Below are positions 28,314-38,062 of a DNA stretch of 64,000 bases, piece after piece. Below the pieces are notes generated by a model. The model was not told the DNA's origin and made no database searches. It was given only the letters and a program-made list of their open reading frames with translations. Every line of letters begins with the position of its first letter. Within the stretch, counting starts at the first letter, position 1. Origin of the DNA: Clostridium sulfidigenes (GTDB taxonomy: Bacteria; Bacillota; Clostridia; Clostridiales; Clostridiaceae); the NCBI RefSeq assembly GCF_000732635.1, contig NZ_JPMD01000001.1:1-64000 (forward strand), written 5' to 3'. The position numbers and the translations under genes are program-made.

Positions 28314-28922
28314 ATGAAAAAGGCGATTTTTGGAGGAACTTTTGATCCTATACATATAGGACATATTCATATAGCTTATGAAGCACTATATAATTTAAGC
28401 CTAGATGAAGTCATATTTATGCCAAATGGTCGACCACCACATAAAAGGGCTAGGGCTGTGACAGAGGAGAAAATTAGGTATAAAATGGTTTCTCAGGCCA
28501 TAAAAGGTGAGAAAAAGTTCTCCATAAGTGATTTTGAGATAAAAAGTGACAGTTTAAGTTATACTTATAATACTCTAATGCAGTTTAACCATAGAGAACC
28601 TTATACTCAATGGTATTTCTTAGTTGGAGTAGATAGTTTAATGACTTTAAGGCAGTGGAAAAATATTCACATCATATTAGATAACTGCACTTTAGTTGTG
28701 TTTTCTAGAACTGGATATGCTATGGATGATGTATTAAAAATGAAAAAGGATTTAGAGAAAGAGTATGACAAAGAGATAATTTTGTTAGAAATGTCTCTTT
28801 TAGATATATCATCTACAGAAATTAAAAAGAAAATTTCAGAAGATAAAATGGTTAATTACCTTCTTCCCCAAGGGGTAGAGGAGGTAATTAATCAATATAA
28901 TTTATATAGAAATAAGGTGTAA
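28314..28922 (+). CDS. nadD: Nicotinate-nucleotide adenylyltransferase
   Basis: Joins NaMN and ATP to deamido-NAD in NAD synthesis. The nucleotidyltransferase motif GGTFDPIHIGHIH is at residues 7-19 and the late SSTEIKKKIS motif is near 166-175. The 202 aa length is normal. It is 3 bp upstream of yqeK, suggesting coupling. Confidence 0.95.
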   Translation: MKKAIFGGTFDPIHIGHIHIAYEALYNLSLDEVIFMPNGRPPHKRARAVTEEKIRYKMVSQAIKGEKKFSISDFEIKSDSLSYTYNTLMQFNHREPYTQWYFLVGVDSLMTLRQWKNIHIILDNCTLVVFSRTGYAMDDVLKMKKDLEKEYDKEIILLEMSLLDISSTEIKKKISEDKMVNYLLPQGVEEVINQYNLYRNKV

Positions 28923-28925
28923 GGT

Positions 28926-29498
28926 ATGTGGCAGGAAAATAGAATAAAAGATTATATAAAAATTCATCTTACCAAGGAGAGATATAACCATAGTTTAGGT
29001 GTAATGAAAACTAGTGAAGACCTTGCAAAACATTATGGTATAAATCCTAATAAAGGTAGAATAGCTGGGCTTTGTCATGATTGTGCTAAAAATTTTTCTG
29101 CCAATGATTTAATTAATAAAGCAAGGAGTAATGGAATAATTATTTCAGATATATATTACAAATCTCCTCAGCTTTTACATGGTTTAATTGGAGCATATAT
29201 ATCAAAGGAAATGTTCCATGTGGAAGATGAAGATATTTTAAATGCAATAAAATATCATACTACAGGACGAGAAAATATGTCAACATTAGAAAAAATAGTT
29301 TATATTGCGGATTGTATAGAGCCTTCAAGAAATTTTAAAGGTGTGGAAGAATTAAGGAATTTAGCCTATGAGGATTTAGATAAAGCTCTTTTAAAATCCT
29401 TTGACGATACTATAATGTATATTTTATCTAGAAACTCAATAATGCATATAGATACCATTAAAGCTAGAAATTATTTGTTAGTTACTAAAAGAAACTGA
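28926..29498 (+). CDS. yqeK: HD-domain phosphohydrolase YqeK (Ap4A hydrolase type)
   Basis: A 190-aa HD-domain protein. Metal ligands are visible as His in RYNHSLGV, the HD pair in LCHDCAKN near 50, and downstream His/Asp residues including IADCIEP near 127. Family members from Firmicutes symmetrically hydrolyse Ap4A. The rsfS gene that often follows yqeK is absent here; ridA comes next instead. Confidence 0.92.
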   Translation: MWQENRIKDYIKIHLTKERYNHSLGVMKTSEDLAKHYGINPNKGRIAGLCHDCAKNFSANDLINKARSNGIIISDIYYKSPQLLHGLIGAYISKEMFHVEDEDILNAIKYHTTGRENMSTLEKIVYIADCIEPSRNFKGVEELRNLAYEDLDKALLKSFDDTIMYILSRNSIMHIDTIKARNYLLVTKRN

Positions 29499-29557
29499 TA
29501 TTACTAGGTAAAAATTATCTAATAATATATAATAATTTAATTTGGGGAGGCAAAAAA

Positions 29558-29938
29558 ATGGATAAAATCATAATCAACACTGAAAAAGCACCTGCAGCTT
29601 TAGGACCATACTCACAGGCAGTAAAGGTAGGAAATTTACTATACACTTCAGGTCAATTACCAATAAATCAAGCTGGAGAATTAGTAAATGATGATATACA
29701 AAAGGCTACAGCTGTGTGCTTAGAAAATGTTAAAGCTATTCTTGAAGAGGCTGGTACATCCTTAGATAAAGTTGTAAAAACTATGGTATTTATAAAGGAT
29801 ATGAATGACTTTGCAGCCATGAATGAAGTATATGGAAAGTATTTCAATGCAAATCCACCTGCAAGATCTTGTGTTCAACCAGGTAAATTACCAAAAGATG
29901 CTTTAATAGAAATAGAAGTAATAGCAATAGTAGAATAA
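29558..29938 (+). CDS. ridA: RidA family enamine/imine deaminase
   Basis: A 126-aa trimeric deaminase that removes reactive 2-aminoacrylate-type intermediates. The start IINTEKAPAALGPYSQAVK, the catalytic Arg in PPARSCVQ near 105 and the terminal IEIEVIAIV strand are typical. A GGGGAGG ribosome binding site precedes the ATG and a terminator follows, so it may be monocistronic. Confidence 0.95.
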   Translation: MDKIIINTEKAPAALGPYSQAVKVGNLLYTSGQLPINQAGELVNDDIQKATAVCLENVKAILEEAGTSLDKVVKTMVFIKDMNDFAAMNEVYGKYFNANPPARSCVQPGKLPKDALIEIEVIAIVE

Positions 29939-29950
29939 TTAAGTATATGA

Positions 29951-29977
29951 TTAAGCCTCCTACACAAGGAGGCTTAA
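29951..29977 (+). terminator. Terminator after ridA
   Basis: TTAAGCCTCCT/AGGAGGCTTAA hairpin with a short loop. Confidence 0.82.
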
Positions 29978-30004
29978 ATATTTATAAATAGAGGTGACTA
30001 GAAG

Positions 30005-30904
30005 ATGAGTTTTATTACATATAAGGTAGGAAAAGAAGGCCAGGATGTGAAGATAAGAGACTACATGAAGGAAAATTTAAATCTTTCCGGTAGATTCATT
30101 CGTGGTTCCGCTATGGATAGAAGATTAAGAGTAAATGGTAAGGAAGTAAAGCTTAACTATAAACTTCAAGAAGATGATGTTATTGAAGTTACTGTTAATG
30201 CAGAGGAAAGCCAAAATATAGAAGGTGAAGATTTAAACATAAAGGTTATTTATGAAGATGATGATCTATTAATAGTTGATAAGCCTCCTTTTATGGTAGT
30301 TCACCCAACTAAAAGTCATCCTATGGGAACCTTAGCCAATGGAGTTATTCATCATTTTAGAAGTAATAATGATAATTCAATAGTAAGATTAGTTAGTAGA
30401 TTAGATAGAGATACTTCTGGACTTATTATGATAGCTAAAAATCAATTTTCTCACATGAATTTAGCAAAATCCATGGAGAAGAATTTAATTAAAAAGTCTT
30501 ATTTAGCTATAATTCATGGAAACCTTGAAAATCAAGAAGGTACTATAGACTTACCTATAGGAAGACCTACAGATGAAACAATAAAAAGAGCAGTTTTAGA
30601 AGATGGTCAAAGAAGTATTACTCATTACAAGATAAAAGAGAGCTATAAAGAGGGAACTTTAGTAGAATTGGTCTTGGAGACTGGAAGAACCCATCAAATA
30701 AGGGTACACTTAAGCTATGTAGGATGTCCTATATATGGAGAACAACTCTATAGTGATTTTAATGATGAAGAATTAATAAGTCGTCAAGCTCTACATGCTT
30801 ATGCTCTAACATTGCCACATCCTCGAAGTGGTGAGATTTTAAACTTTGAAAGTACTCTGCCAGAGGATATGACAAAGCTTATACATAACCTTCAATCCAA
30901 ATAG
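30005..30904 (+). CDS. RluA/RluD family RNA pseudouridine synthase
   Basis: A 299-aa enzyme that isomerises uridine in rRNA or tRNA. It has an N-terminal S4-like domain (about 15-75), a catalytic domain with the key Asp in RLDRDTSGL (about 137-145) and the late GRTHQIRVH motif (about 227-235). The exact target nucleotide cannot be assigned among RluA, RluC and RluD paralogues. Confidence 0.92.
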   Translation: MSFITYKVGKEGQDVKIRDYMKENLNLSGRFIRGSAMDRRLRVNGKEVKLNYKLQEDDVIEVTVNAEESQNIEGEDLNIKVIYEDDDLLIVDKPPFMVVHPTKSHPMGTLANGVIHHFRSNNDNSIVRLVSRLDRDTSGLIMIAKNQFSHMNLAKSMEKNLIKKSYLAIIHGNLENQEGTIDLPIGRPTDETIKRAVLEDGQRSITHYKIKESYKEGTLVELVLETGRTHQIRVHLSYVGCPIYGEQLYSDFNDEELISRQALHAYALTLPHPRSGEILNFESTLPEDMTKLIHNLQSK

Positions 30905-30989
30905 AAAATTCATAGCCGGAGACCTAGCAGCTCTTTACTCCCACTTTGAAAAAGATAGGAGCCTTAGAGTTGGTAGTCATGGGATAAAG
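30905..30989 (+). other. Unassigned intergenic segment after the pseudouridine synthase
   Basis: No gene is recognised. The segment is less AT-rich than other intergenic DNA here. It can form CTCC-CA-CTTT/AAG-ATA-GGAG (about 30938-30960) and CTTTA..CCC/GGG..AAAG pairings. A frame with no ATG start stays open to 31010. It may be a small RNA, a decayed gene or only a structured 3' end. Confidence 0.35.
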
Positions 30990-31026
30990 AAATGGTGCTT
31001 CATTAGTTAATAATGCAGCACCATTT
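30990..31026. terminator. Bidirectional hairpin between converging genes
   Basis: AAATGGTGCT/AGCACCATTT with inner CATTA/TAATG forms a strong stem. It lies between the + strand pseudouridine synthase gene and the converging - strand carboxypeptidase gene, so it may serve both. The T runs are modest on both sides. Confidence 0.7.
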
Positions 31027-31061
31027 ATATTTTGATAAATTAATATTTGTTTTTATATGAA

Positions 31062-32336
31062 TTATAAGAAGAGAAAAGTTTTTTTTCGTTTTTTAGCTAA
31101 ATTTCTTTTCTTAATAATATATATAGTAGCCAATATTAGAAGAATAATTCCTAAAACTATTCCACCTATAATCATAAATAGATTTTTATAGCTTATAGTG
31201 TTATCCTCTGTAGTAACTAGATTACCAACTACAGGAAGCACTTCTTCTTCATAATCACTACCACTTAAAACCTCACTACTATAGCCTTGACCATTATAAT
31301 TAACTGCAACAGTGGTAATAGGCTCCCCCTTATTAAAAAATTTATTACTAAGAGTATCCTTATTAATTACTATGGATGGCTTTTCTTTAGAACTGTTATC
31401 TTTGGTATATAGTATGTCTTTATCAGCCAACAAAGGAATAATTGAACCATTAGTAGTTTCGTAAGTACCTATTTCTTCACCTTTTGAAAAAGCTTTTTCA
31501 GTGGAAAAGTTTTTAAAGGCCCAATCAAAAAGTTTAGGAGTTTCATCATAATAGGCTTTATTTTCATCAAATAATATTGCTATTATAAACTTGTTATCAC
31601 CCTTACAAGCAGAAGCTACAAAAGAATGACGAGATTCATCAGTATAGCCTGTTTTACCAGCAATGGCATCTGGATAATAGCATTCATAAGCATCGTGAAG
31701 TAGTCTATTATCGTTCCAAAGAGGTCTTTTTTCTTTGAAAATATTTGTAGGCTGTAAGAAAGTAGATTTAGTTTTAGATATTTCAATATATTTTTCGTGA
31801 TTTAATAATTCTTTTTCCATAAGAGCTAAATCATAAGCTGTAGTTCTATGTTTATCATCATAAAGTCCATGAGGATTTACAAAGTTGGTATTTTTACAGC
31901 CAAGTTCCTTTGCACGTTGATTCATTAATAGGGCAAACTCTTCAATGGAGCCAGAGATATGCTCTGCTAGAGCAGCAGCACAATCATTTGCAGAAACCAT
32001 TATTACTGAATATAACATTTCTTCTACAGTCATCTTTTCTCCCACATCTACATAGATTTTTGAACCTTCAATGGTAGGAGGAAATTCACCTACAGTTACA
32101 ACTTCATCTAGATCACAATTTTCTAGAGTTAGAAGTACTGTCATTAGTTTTGTTGTAGATGCTGGTGGATAAGGTTTATTTTCATTTTTCCCATAGACCA
32201 CTGCCCCAGTATTAGCATCCATAACTACCACGCTTTTACCAGTTATTGAAGGTGGGTCTGAGTATGCATATGCATTACCATAACTTAATAGGGTTATAGC
32301 AAAAAATGATAATATGATAAATAATAGTTTTTTCAT
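31062..32336 (-). CDS. D-alanyl-D-alanine carboxypeptidase (PBP5/DacF type)
   Basis: Exported low-molecular-weight PBP that trims the terminal D-Ala from peptidoglycan stem peptides. From ATG 32336 it has a signal peptide (about 1-25), SxxK with Ser60 and Lys63, SAN at 115-117, and KTG near 225 in GKTGYT. A C-terminal beta domain follows, and a final membrane helix (about 390-412) with a basic tail anchors it. An AAGGAG site lies just upstream of ATG 32336; the seven-residue longer reading lacks one. Whether it acts in growth (DacA) or sporulation (DacF) is undecided. Confidence 0.92.
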   Translation of the reverse strand: MKKLLFIILSFFAITLLSYGNAYAYSDPPSITGKSVVVMDANTGAVVYGKNENKPYPPASTTKLMTVLLTLENCDLDEVVTVGEFPPTIEGSKIYVDVGEKMTVEEMLYSVIMVSANDCAAALAEHISGSIEEFALLMNQRAKELGCKNTNFVNPHGLYDDKHRTTAYDLALMEKELLNHEKYIEISKTKSTFLQPTNIFKEKRPLWNDNRLLHDAYECYYPDAIAGKTGYTDESRHSFVASACKGDNKFIIAILFDENKAYYDETPKLFDWAFKNFSTEKAFSKGEEIGTYETTNGSIIPLLADKDILYTKDNSSKEKPSIVINKDTLSNKFFNKGEPITTVAVNYNGQGYSSEVLSGSDYEEEVLPVVGNLVTTEDNTISYKNLFMIIGGIVLGIILLILATIYIIKKRNLAKKRKKTFLFL

Positions 32337-32479
32337 AGAAATCTCCTTACTATACATATTTAATTTTTATCTAGTAACTTTTTTAACACATAATACATAA
32401 TTATATCAAAAAAAAGTTGGAAGTACGATAATAATTTATAAAAAATATGGATAAGATGTTAATTGAGAGGTGTATTAAA

Positions 32480-33166
32480 GTGAAATTAAAAGAAAAAATA
32501 ATTGGAGCATTATCCATATTAATACTTAGTATTATATTTTTGGTAGCAGGATACATAATTAATCATAATAAAGAAGAAGAATATAAAGAGGTATTTCTTG
32601 ATGAACAACAGTATTTCCAAAGCCAAAATTCAAAAGGTAATGGAGAAAATGAAAATACTGAGAATAAAGATAGTAATAATAAAGATAGTGAAAATCAAGA
32701 AAATGTAAATGATAGTAAAATAGTTGTAGATATAAAAGGTGCAGTGAAAGCTCCTAAAGAATATGAATTAAAGGCAGGTTCTAGAGTAAGAGACTTAATT
32801 GAAATAGCAGGGGGACTGACACCAGAAGCAGATGAGGAAAAGATATATTTTTCTAAAATACTAGAAGATGAACAATGTATTAAAATATATAAAGTAGGCG
32901 AAGAAGTATTAGATTCAGAAATTGAAGTTGAAGAACAGCAGGAAAAGGGTACAGGAGCTGTAGATTCAAAAGGAAAAATAAATATAAATAAAGCAACAGT
33001 GGATGAACTAATGACCATTCCAGGTATTGGTCAAGTAAAAGCTCAAAGTATAGTAGATTACAGAAATGAAAATGGAAAATTTAACTCCGTAGATGAACTG
33101 ACAAATATAACGGGTATAGGAGTAAAAACCTTAGAGAAATTGAGAGATAAGGTAGACATAAAATGA
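32480..33166 (+). CDS. comEA: ComEA-like DNA-binding protein (SLBB plus helix-hairpin-helix)
   Basis: A 228-aa bitopic membrane protein with an N-terminal anchor (about 8-30), an Asn/Glu/Asp-rich linker (about 45-90), an SLBB domain (about 85-145), and a tandem helix-hairpin-helix (about 165-228, NINKATVDELMTIPGIGQVK). In transformable bacteria ComEA is the surface DNA receptor. The start is GTG 32480, seven bases after GAGAGGTG. It is well separated from comEC at 42 kb, unlike the Bacillus comE operon. Confidence 0.88.
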   Translation: MKLKEKIIGALSILILSIIFLVAGYIINHNKEEEYKEVFLDEQQYFQSQNSKGNGENENTENKDSNNKDSENQENVNDSKIVVDIKGAVKAPKEYELKAGSRVRDLIEIAGGLTPEADEEKIYFSKILEDEQCIKIYKVGEEVLDSEIEVEEQQEKGTGAVDSKGKININKATVDELMTIPGIGQVKAQSIVDYRNENGKFNSVDELTNITGIGVKTLEKLRDKVDIK

Positions 33167-33274
33167 GTATTAGTATAGAATTATTAAAGAATTAGTATAA
33201 TTTTCAATACTAAATAAAGTTAAATTTAATAAAAAATAGTGTTTGTTTTTATTATAAAATAAGGAGGTAAAACC

Positions 33275-34303
33275 ATGTCAAAAAGATTAACAGAACTTTC
33301 AAAGACCTCTGGATGAGCAGCGAAAATAGGGCCGGAGACCCTTTCAAAAATACTAGACAAATTACCTAAAATGTCAAATGAAAACCTATTAGTAGGAATA
33401 GAAACTTCTGATGATGCAGCAGTTTACAAGCTAACAGAGGATATAGCAGCTATTCAAACCTTAGATTTCTTTACACCAGTGGTAGATGATCCTTATACCT
33501 TTGGAGCCATAGCAGCTGCAAATTCCCTGAGTGATGTTTATGCCATGGGAGGAAAGCCTACAGTAGCCATGAATATAGTTTGCTTTCCTAATTGCCTTAA
33601 TATAGATATATTAGGAGAAATTTTAAAAGGTGGCGCTGATAAAGTCATAGAAGCAGGTGCCGTAGTGATTGGTGGACATACTGTTGAAGATGACGAACCT
33701 AAGTATGGGTTATCTGTTATGGGAATAGTACATCCTGAAAAGGTCCTTAAAAACCATGGTTGTAAGGTGGGAGACGTACTTATATTAACAAAGCCTATAG
33801 GTACAGGAATTGTTAATACAGCTATAAAGGCAGAAATAGCATCCAAGGAAGTATATGATGAAGCTGTAAAGGTTATGAGTACCTTAAATAAATATGCAGG
33901 TGAAATTATAGTAGATTACAACATAAATGCATGCACAGATGTTACTGGCTTTGGAATAATGGGTCACGGATATGAGATGGCATCAGCTTCTGATATCACT
34001 ATAAAGTTATTTAAAGATAAAATTCCAGTGATTAAAGGTGCTAGAGAATATGCAGAGATGGGTTTAGTGCCTGCAGGAACCTATAACAATAAAGGATATT
34101 TAGATGGCAAGTATAAATTAGAGGATATTCCAGAATGGTTAGAGGATGCTTTATTTGATCCACAAACCTCAGGAGGTTTATTAATATCTACTCCTCAAGA
34201 TCAAGTTCAGTCTATGATGGAAAGATTAATGAAGTTAGATATAAAACCTGCTATTATTGGTGAAGTAATTGAAAAGGGTGAAGTACCCCTAGTGGTGGAA
34301 TAG
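33275..34303 (+). CDS. selD: Selenide, water dikinase SelD (a selenoprotein, UGA = Sec14)
   Basis: Makes selenophosphate from selenide and ATP, the selenium donor for Sec-tRNA. The true start is ATG 33275 after AAGGAGG. Codon 14 is an in-frame TGA at 33314-33316, in the context TSG-U-AAKIGP, exactly where Cys or Sec occurs in SelD. A SECIS-like hairpin follows, so the gene encodes 342 aa rather than starting at the internal ATG 33371. AIR-synthase-like domains are visible, with [13 protein letters not shown] near 130. The Sec machinery selA, selB and tRNA-Sec follows directly. Confidence 0.95.
33317..33345 (+). promoter_or_regulatory. Bacterial SECIS element in selD
   Basis: Immediately 3' of the UGA codon, AGGG (33328-33331) pairs with CCCT (33339-33342) around a 7-nt loop CCGGAGA. 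An outer GAA/TTC pairing is separated by a bulge. The loop guanines lie about 18 nt from the UGA, within the usual bacterial spacing for SelB binding. Confidence 0.8.
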
Positions 34304-34351
34304 ATAGCCATACATAAGTTGTATCTTATTAAAATGCATGGGAGAAGTAAA

Positions 34352-35734
34352 ATGAATAAGGAATTATTAAGAAAATTACCTAAGATAGATGAACTTTTAA
34401 AACTTCAATCAGTAAATAAGTTAATAGAAGAAAATTCTAGAACCATAGTTTTAGAATCCTTAAGGGAAGCCATAGAATTTTATAGAAATGGTATATTAAA
34501 AGGCAATGTAGATAGTTTAAATACAGAGCAAGTACTAGATTTTGCAGTCCATACTCTAGAAAGCAAAAACAAAATGCACCTAGAAAGGGTGATAAATGCC
34601 ACAGGAACTGTTATACATACTAATTTAGGTCGTTCACTTTTAGGAAAAAAAGCTATAGAAAATGTGATAACAGTGGCAGGGAGCTATAATAATTTAGAAT
34701 ATGACATTGAAAGTGGGAAAAGAGGTTCTAGATATTCTCACATAGAAGAAATTATTAAAAAGGTTACTGGAGCAGAAGCTGCCATGGTAGTAAATAATAA
34801 TGCAGCAGCTATAATGTTAGTTCTAGATACCTTAGCAAAGGAAAAGGAAGTCATAGTTTCTAGAGGAGAACTAGTAGAAATAGGTGGCTCCTTTAGAATA
34901 CCAGAAGTTATGAAGTTTAGTGGAGCTAAGCTAGTGGAAATAGGAACTACTAATAGAACTCATCTATATGATTATGAAAATAATATAAGAGAAAATACAG
35001 GAGTACTTTTAAAGGTTCATACCTCTAACTTTAAAGTTTTAGGCTTTACAGAAGGAGTGTCCTTAGAGCAGCTTGTAGAACTGGGAGAAAAGCATGAAAT
35101 TCCAGTGGTAGAAGATATAGGTAGTGGAGTTCTTATAGACTTTGGTAAATATGGTTTTACCTATGAACCTACCGTGCAAGATAGCATAAAAAAAGGTATT
35201 GATGTAGTAACCTTTAGTGGAGATAAAATGCTAGGTGGTCCACAGGCGGGAATCATTGTTGGAAAAAAGAAATATATGGATAGAATGAAAAAGAATCAAT
35301 TAACTAGGGCCCTAAGAGTTGACAAAATGACTTTAGCAGCCTTAGAAGGTACCTTAAAATATTATATAGATGAAAAAGAAGCTATAGATAACATTCCATC
35401 TTTAAATATGATTTTGATGCCTAAGGAAGAAGTTAAGAAAAAATGTATACTTCTAAAGAGAAAGCTACAAAGTAAGACTAATGACTTTAAATTTTATATA
35501 GACAAAGGTGAATCCATGGTAGGTGGAGGGTCTATGCCTACAGAAAAAATTGAAACCTATGTAGTTAAAGTAACCAGTGAAAAATTTTCTCCAGAGGATA
35601 TGGAGAGAAAACTTAGATTAGGGGAAACTCCACTAATAGCTAGGGTTTACAATGATGAGCTAGTTTTAGATGGAAGAACCTTATTTAAAGAAGATTTTGA
35701 TGAAATAGTACAATGTTTTAAGGCTATAGAGTAG
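34352..35734 (+). CDS. selA: L-seryl-tRNA(Sec) selenium transferase
   Basis: PLP enzyme converting Ser-tRNA(Sec) to Sec-tRNA(Sec) using selenophosphate. It is 460 aa from ATG 34352, chosen for the GGGAGAAG ribosome binding site; earlier in-frame TTG lacks one. Family marks are the [20 protein letters not shown] segment (about 85-104), [12 protein letters not shown] near 255, and the PLP lysine in [13 protein letters not shown] near 290. It lies 48 bp after selD. Confidence 0.97.
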   Translation: MNKELLRKLPKIDELLKLQSVNKLIEENSRTIVLESLREAIEFYRNGILKGNVDSLNTEQVLDFAVHTLESKNKMHLERVINATGTVIHTNLGRSLLGKKAIENVITVAGSYNNLEYDIESGKRGSRYSHIEEIIKKVTGAEAAMVVNNNAAAIMLVLDTLAKEKEVIVSRGELVEIGGSFRIPEVMKFSGAKLVEIGTTNRTHLYDYENNIRENTGVLLKVHTSNFKVLGFTEGVSLEQLVELGEKHEIPVVEDIGSGVLIDFGKYGFTYEPTVQDSIKKGIDVVTFSGDKMLGGPQAGIIVGKKKYMDRMKKNQLTRALRVDKMTLAALEGTLKYYIDEKEAIDNIPSLNMILMPKEEVKKKCILLKRKLQSKTNDFKFYIDKGESMVGGGSMPTEKIETYVVKVTSEKFSPEDMERKLRLGETPLIARVYNDELVLDGRTLFKEDFDEIVQCFKAIE

Positions 35735-35810
35735 ATTAGATCAATCAGGTGGGTTACTGCCTACCTGCTCTATTATAAAACAGATGCTTTGAAAGGATGA
35801 AGTAAAATAG

Positions 35811-37718
35811 ATGAAGCATATAATTATAGGTACTGCTGGACATATTGACCATGGTAAAACTACCTTAATTAAAGCTCTTACAGGAAGGGAAACAGATACT
35901 CTACAAGAAGAAAAAAATAGAGGTATATCTATAAATTTAGGATTTACCTATTTTGACTTACCTTCAGGGAGAAGAGCAGGAATAATTGATGTACCAGGTC
36001 ATGAAAAATTCATTAAAAATATGTTAGCAGGAATAAGTAGTATAGATGTGGTGTTACTTGTAATAGCTGCCGATGAAGGAATAATGCCGCAAACCAGGGA
36101 ACACTTTGAAATATTAAAACTTTTAAATATAAAAAAAGGTATAGTAGTATTAACCAAGTCAGATTTAGTGGAAGCTGATTGGTTAGATATGATAAAGGAA
36201 GACATAAAGGAAGAATTTAAGGATACTTTTTTAGAGGATGCACCTATTCACGCAGTATCCTCTAAGACTAAAATGGGTTTTGAAGAATTAATTGTGGATA
36301 TAGATAAATTAACAGAAGAAGTAGAAGCAAAGGATACGGAAGGTCATTTTAGATTACCAGTAGATAGATCCTTTAGTATAAGTGGTTTTGGTACAGTGGT
36401 AACTGGAACTATAATAAGTGGAAAGGTATCCCTAGGTGATACCGTGGAGATATATCCAGGTAAGGTTAAGGCCAAGGTTAGAGGAATAAGAGTCCATGAT
36501 GTGCCTTCAGAACTTGGAGAAGCAGGACAGCGTTGTGCCATAAATCTTGCCAATATTAAGGTGTCAGAGGTACAAAGAGGTAATGTGGTAGCTAAGGAAG
36601 ATATTATGGAGCCCTCTTTAATCATAGATTGTAAGTTGTACCATATAAAAACAGCTGAAAAGTCTATAGTAAATAGACAAAGGGTAAGGCTATATCATGG
36701 CACAGAAGAAATAATCTGTAGAATTATACCTTTAGATAAAGAAGAAATTAAACCTGGACAGTGGGCTTACGTTCAACTGAGATTAGAAAAGCCTATTACA
36801 GCGCAAAGAAATGATCGCTACATCATAAGAAGCTATTCTCCTATGAATACCATAGCAGGAGGTATAATAATAGAACCTAATGCTAAAAAATCTAAGAAGG
36901 TTACAGCTGAGTATTTAGAAGAACTAAAGTTAAAAGAAAGTGGTAAATCTACTAATATTTTAGAAAATACAGTGAAAAATTTAAGCGATACCTATCCAGA
37001 TTCTTTAGCTATATTAAAGAGTCTTGGGAAGAACATGGATAACATAGAAACGGAATTAAAAGCTTTAGAAGATCAAGGAACCATAATAAGACTAGGTGGA
37101 CAGGATAATAGCATATTCATCCATAAAGATTTCTTAAAGGATAAAACAAAAGAATTAAAGGCACTCATAGAAGATTTCCATAAAAAGAATCCATTAAAAT
37201 TTGGAATGTCTAAGGAAGAAGCTAAAAATAAAATATTTACTAAAAAATTAAAACAAAAGAATTATGATGAGATATTAAACATGTTAGTAGAAAAGAAAAC
37301 ATTAAAAGTAAGTGAAAAATTTATAGCTTTATATGATTTTAATGTAACCTTGAATAAAGAACAAGAAAGAATGAAAAACTTTATAATAAATGAATATAAA
37401 AAGTTAAAGTTTACCCCTCCTAAATATGTAGACTTAGGCCAAGGGGAAAAAGATAGAGCTGGATTTAAGATGGTATATGAACTTCTAATAGATAAGGAAA
37501 TTTTAATTAAATTAAATGAAGACTGCACTCTTCTTAAGGAAGATTATGAAGAAGCTAAGAATAAGGTAAGAAATTATATCCTTGAAAATGGCTCTATATC
37601 AGCAGCTATCGCTAAAGAAATTTTTGAAAGTAACAGAAAATATACTATTGCTATCCTAGAACATCTAGATAGTATAAAATTCACTAAACGTGTAGAAAAT
37701 GATAGAGTAATGTATTAA
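35811..37718 (+). CDS. selB: Selenocysteine-specific elongation factor SelB
   Basis: GTPase that delivers Sec-tRNA(Sec) to UGA codons with a SECIS. The G1 motif [10 protein letters not shown] is at residues 10-19, DVPGHEKF near 62 and TKSD near 118. Beta-barrel domains II-III follow and the C-terminal third (about 390-635) contains the winged-helix repeats that bind the SECIS. At 635 aa it is full length. A hairpin (about 35747-35768, CAGGT.GG/CC.ACCTG) lies in the selA-selB gap; its role is unknown. Confidence 0.97.
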   Translation: MKHIIIGTAGHIDHGKTTLIKALTGRETDTLQEEKNRGISINLGFTYFDLPSGRRAGIIDVPGHEKFIKNMLAGISSIDVVLLVIAADEGIMPQTREHFEILKLLNIKKGIVVLTKSDLVEADWLDMIKEDIKEEFKDTFLEDAPIHAVSSKTKMGFEELIVDIDKLTEEVEAKDTEGHFRLPVDRSFSISGFGTVVTGTIISGKVSLGDTVEIYPGKVKAKVRGIRVHDVPSELGEAGQRCAINLANIKVSEVQRGNVVAKEDIMEPSLIIDCKLYHIKTAEKSIVNRQRVRLYHGTEEIICRIIPLDKEEIKPGQWAYVQLRLEKPITAQRNDRYIIRSYSPMNTIAGGIIIEPNAKKSKKVTAEYLEELKLKESGKSTNILENTVKNLSDTYPDSLAILKSLGKNMDNIETELKALEDQGTIIRLGGQDNSIFIHKDFLKDKTKELKALIEDFHKKNPLKFGMSKEEAKNKIFTKKLKQKNYDEILNMLVEKKTLKVSEKFIALYDFNVTLNKEQERMKNFIINEYKKLKFTPPKYVDLGQGEKDRAGFKMVYELLIDKEILIKLNEDCTLLKEDYEEAKNKVRNYILENGSISAAIAKEIFESNRKYTIAILEHLDSIKFTKRVENDRVMY

Positions 37719-37724
37719 TAGTGA

Positions 37725-37763
37725 AAAAAATCAAGTATTGATGGTTTTAATACTTGATTTTTT
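37725..37763 (+). terminator. Terminator after selB
   Basis: AAAAAATCAAGTATT/AATACTTGATTTTTT hairpin with a T run. Its descending arm also contains the -35 box of the tRNA-Sec promoter. Confidence 0.88.
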
Positions 37764-37782
37764 ATCTATTACATCTTATAAT
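37754..37782 (+). promoter_or_regulatory. Promoter of tRNA-Sec
   Basis: TTGATT at 37754-37759 and TATAAT at 37777-37782 are 17 bp apart and would start transcription about 15 nt before the mature tRNA 5' end. Confidence 0.7.
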
Positions 37783-37803
37783 ACCAAGTGTAGGAAGTAG
37801 TAT

Positions 37804-37900
37804 GGGAGTAGATAGGTGCTGGTGTGCCTGCCGGTCTTCAAAACCGAGTTGCCGTGCTAAGACCACGACGGGTGAGTTCGATTCTCACATATTCCCGCCA
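37804..37900 (+). tRNA. selC: tRNA-Sec (anticodon UCA)
   Basis: A 97-nt tRNA. The acceptor stem pairs GGGAGTA with TATTCCC (an eighth pair, G-A, is mismatched), then discriminator G and encoded CCA (37898-37900). A 6-bp D stem, anticodon loop CTTCAAA with TCA at 37838-37840, a long variable arm (CGTG/CACG) and T arm GTGAG-TTCGATT-CTCAC follow. The long extra arm, 6-bp D stem and UCA anticodon define selC. It directly follows selB and has its own promoter and terminator. Confidence 0.96.
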
Positions 37901-37930
37901 AAAAAACAATGGGCTAGCCCATTGTTTTTT
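37901..37930 (+). terminator. Terminator of tRNA-Sec
   Basis: AAAACAATGGGC/GCCCATTGTTTT perfect palindrome followed by T residues, starting one base after the CCA end. Confidence 0.92.
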
Positions 37931-37938
37931 CATTTTTT

Positions 37939-38007
37939 GGAATGGGGTCATTTTCTGGAATGGGGTCAGACCCCCTCCCAAAAAAAGGGAGGGGGTCTGA
38001 CCCCATT
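37939..38007. repeat. Palindromic GGGGTCAGACCCC (REP-like) element, copy 1
   Basis: A perfect 21-bp inverted repeat (37959-37979 with 37987-38007) around an A7 loop carries the core GGGGTCAGACCCC. A partial direct copy (TGGAATGGGGTCA) precedes it at about 37938-37950. The GC content contrasts sharply with the surroundings. Similar cores occur in REP-type repeats of diverse bacteria that are mobilised by IS200-like (RAYT) transposases; none is encoded here. Confidence 0.8.
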
Positions 38008-38029
38008 ACTTATTTTGTAAATTTTTCTC

Positions 38030-38058
38030 TTGCATTTAATTTAATTGTGTATTAAAAT
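38030..38058 (+). promoter_or_regulatory. Promoter of padR
   Basis: TTGCAT at 38030-38035 and TAAAAT at 38053-38058, 17-bp spacing, end five bases before the inverted repeat. Confidence 0.6.
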
Positions 38059-38062
38059 GATG

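Noticed and set aside
30911..30930. Second SECIS element, because of the shared GCCGGAGACC
   Set aside because: No in-frame UGA precedes it at a suitable distance, and the flanking stem is weak.
30905..31030. 6S RNA or other named RNA between the converging genes
   Set aside because: Too short and without the 6S central bubble or other class-defining motifs I could recognise.
37754..38020. 88-codon + strand frame across the tRNA-Sec region
   Set aside because: It overlaps the tRNA, its promoter, terminator and the palindromic repeat; Cys/Ser-rich nonsense without a ribosome binding site.
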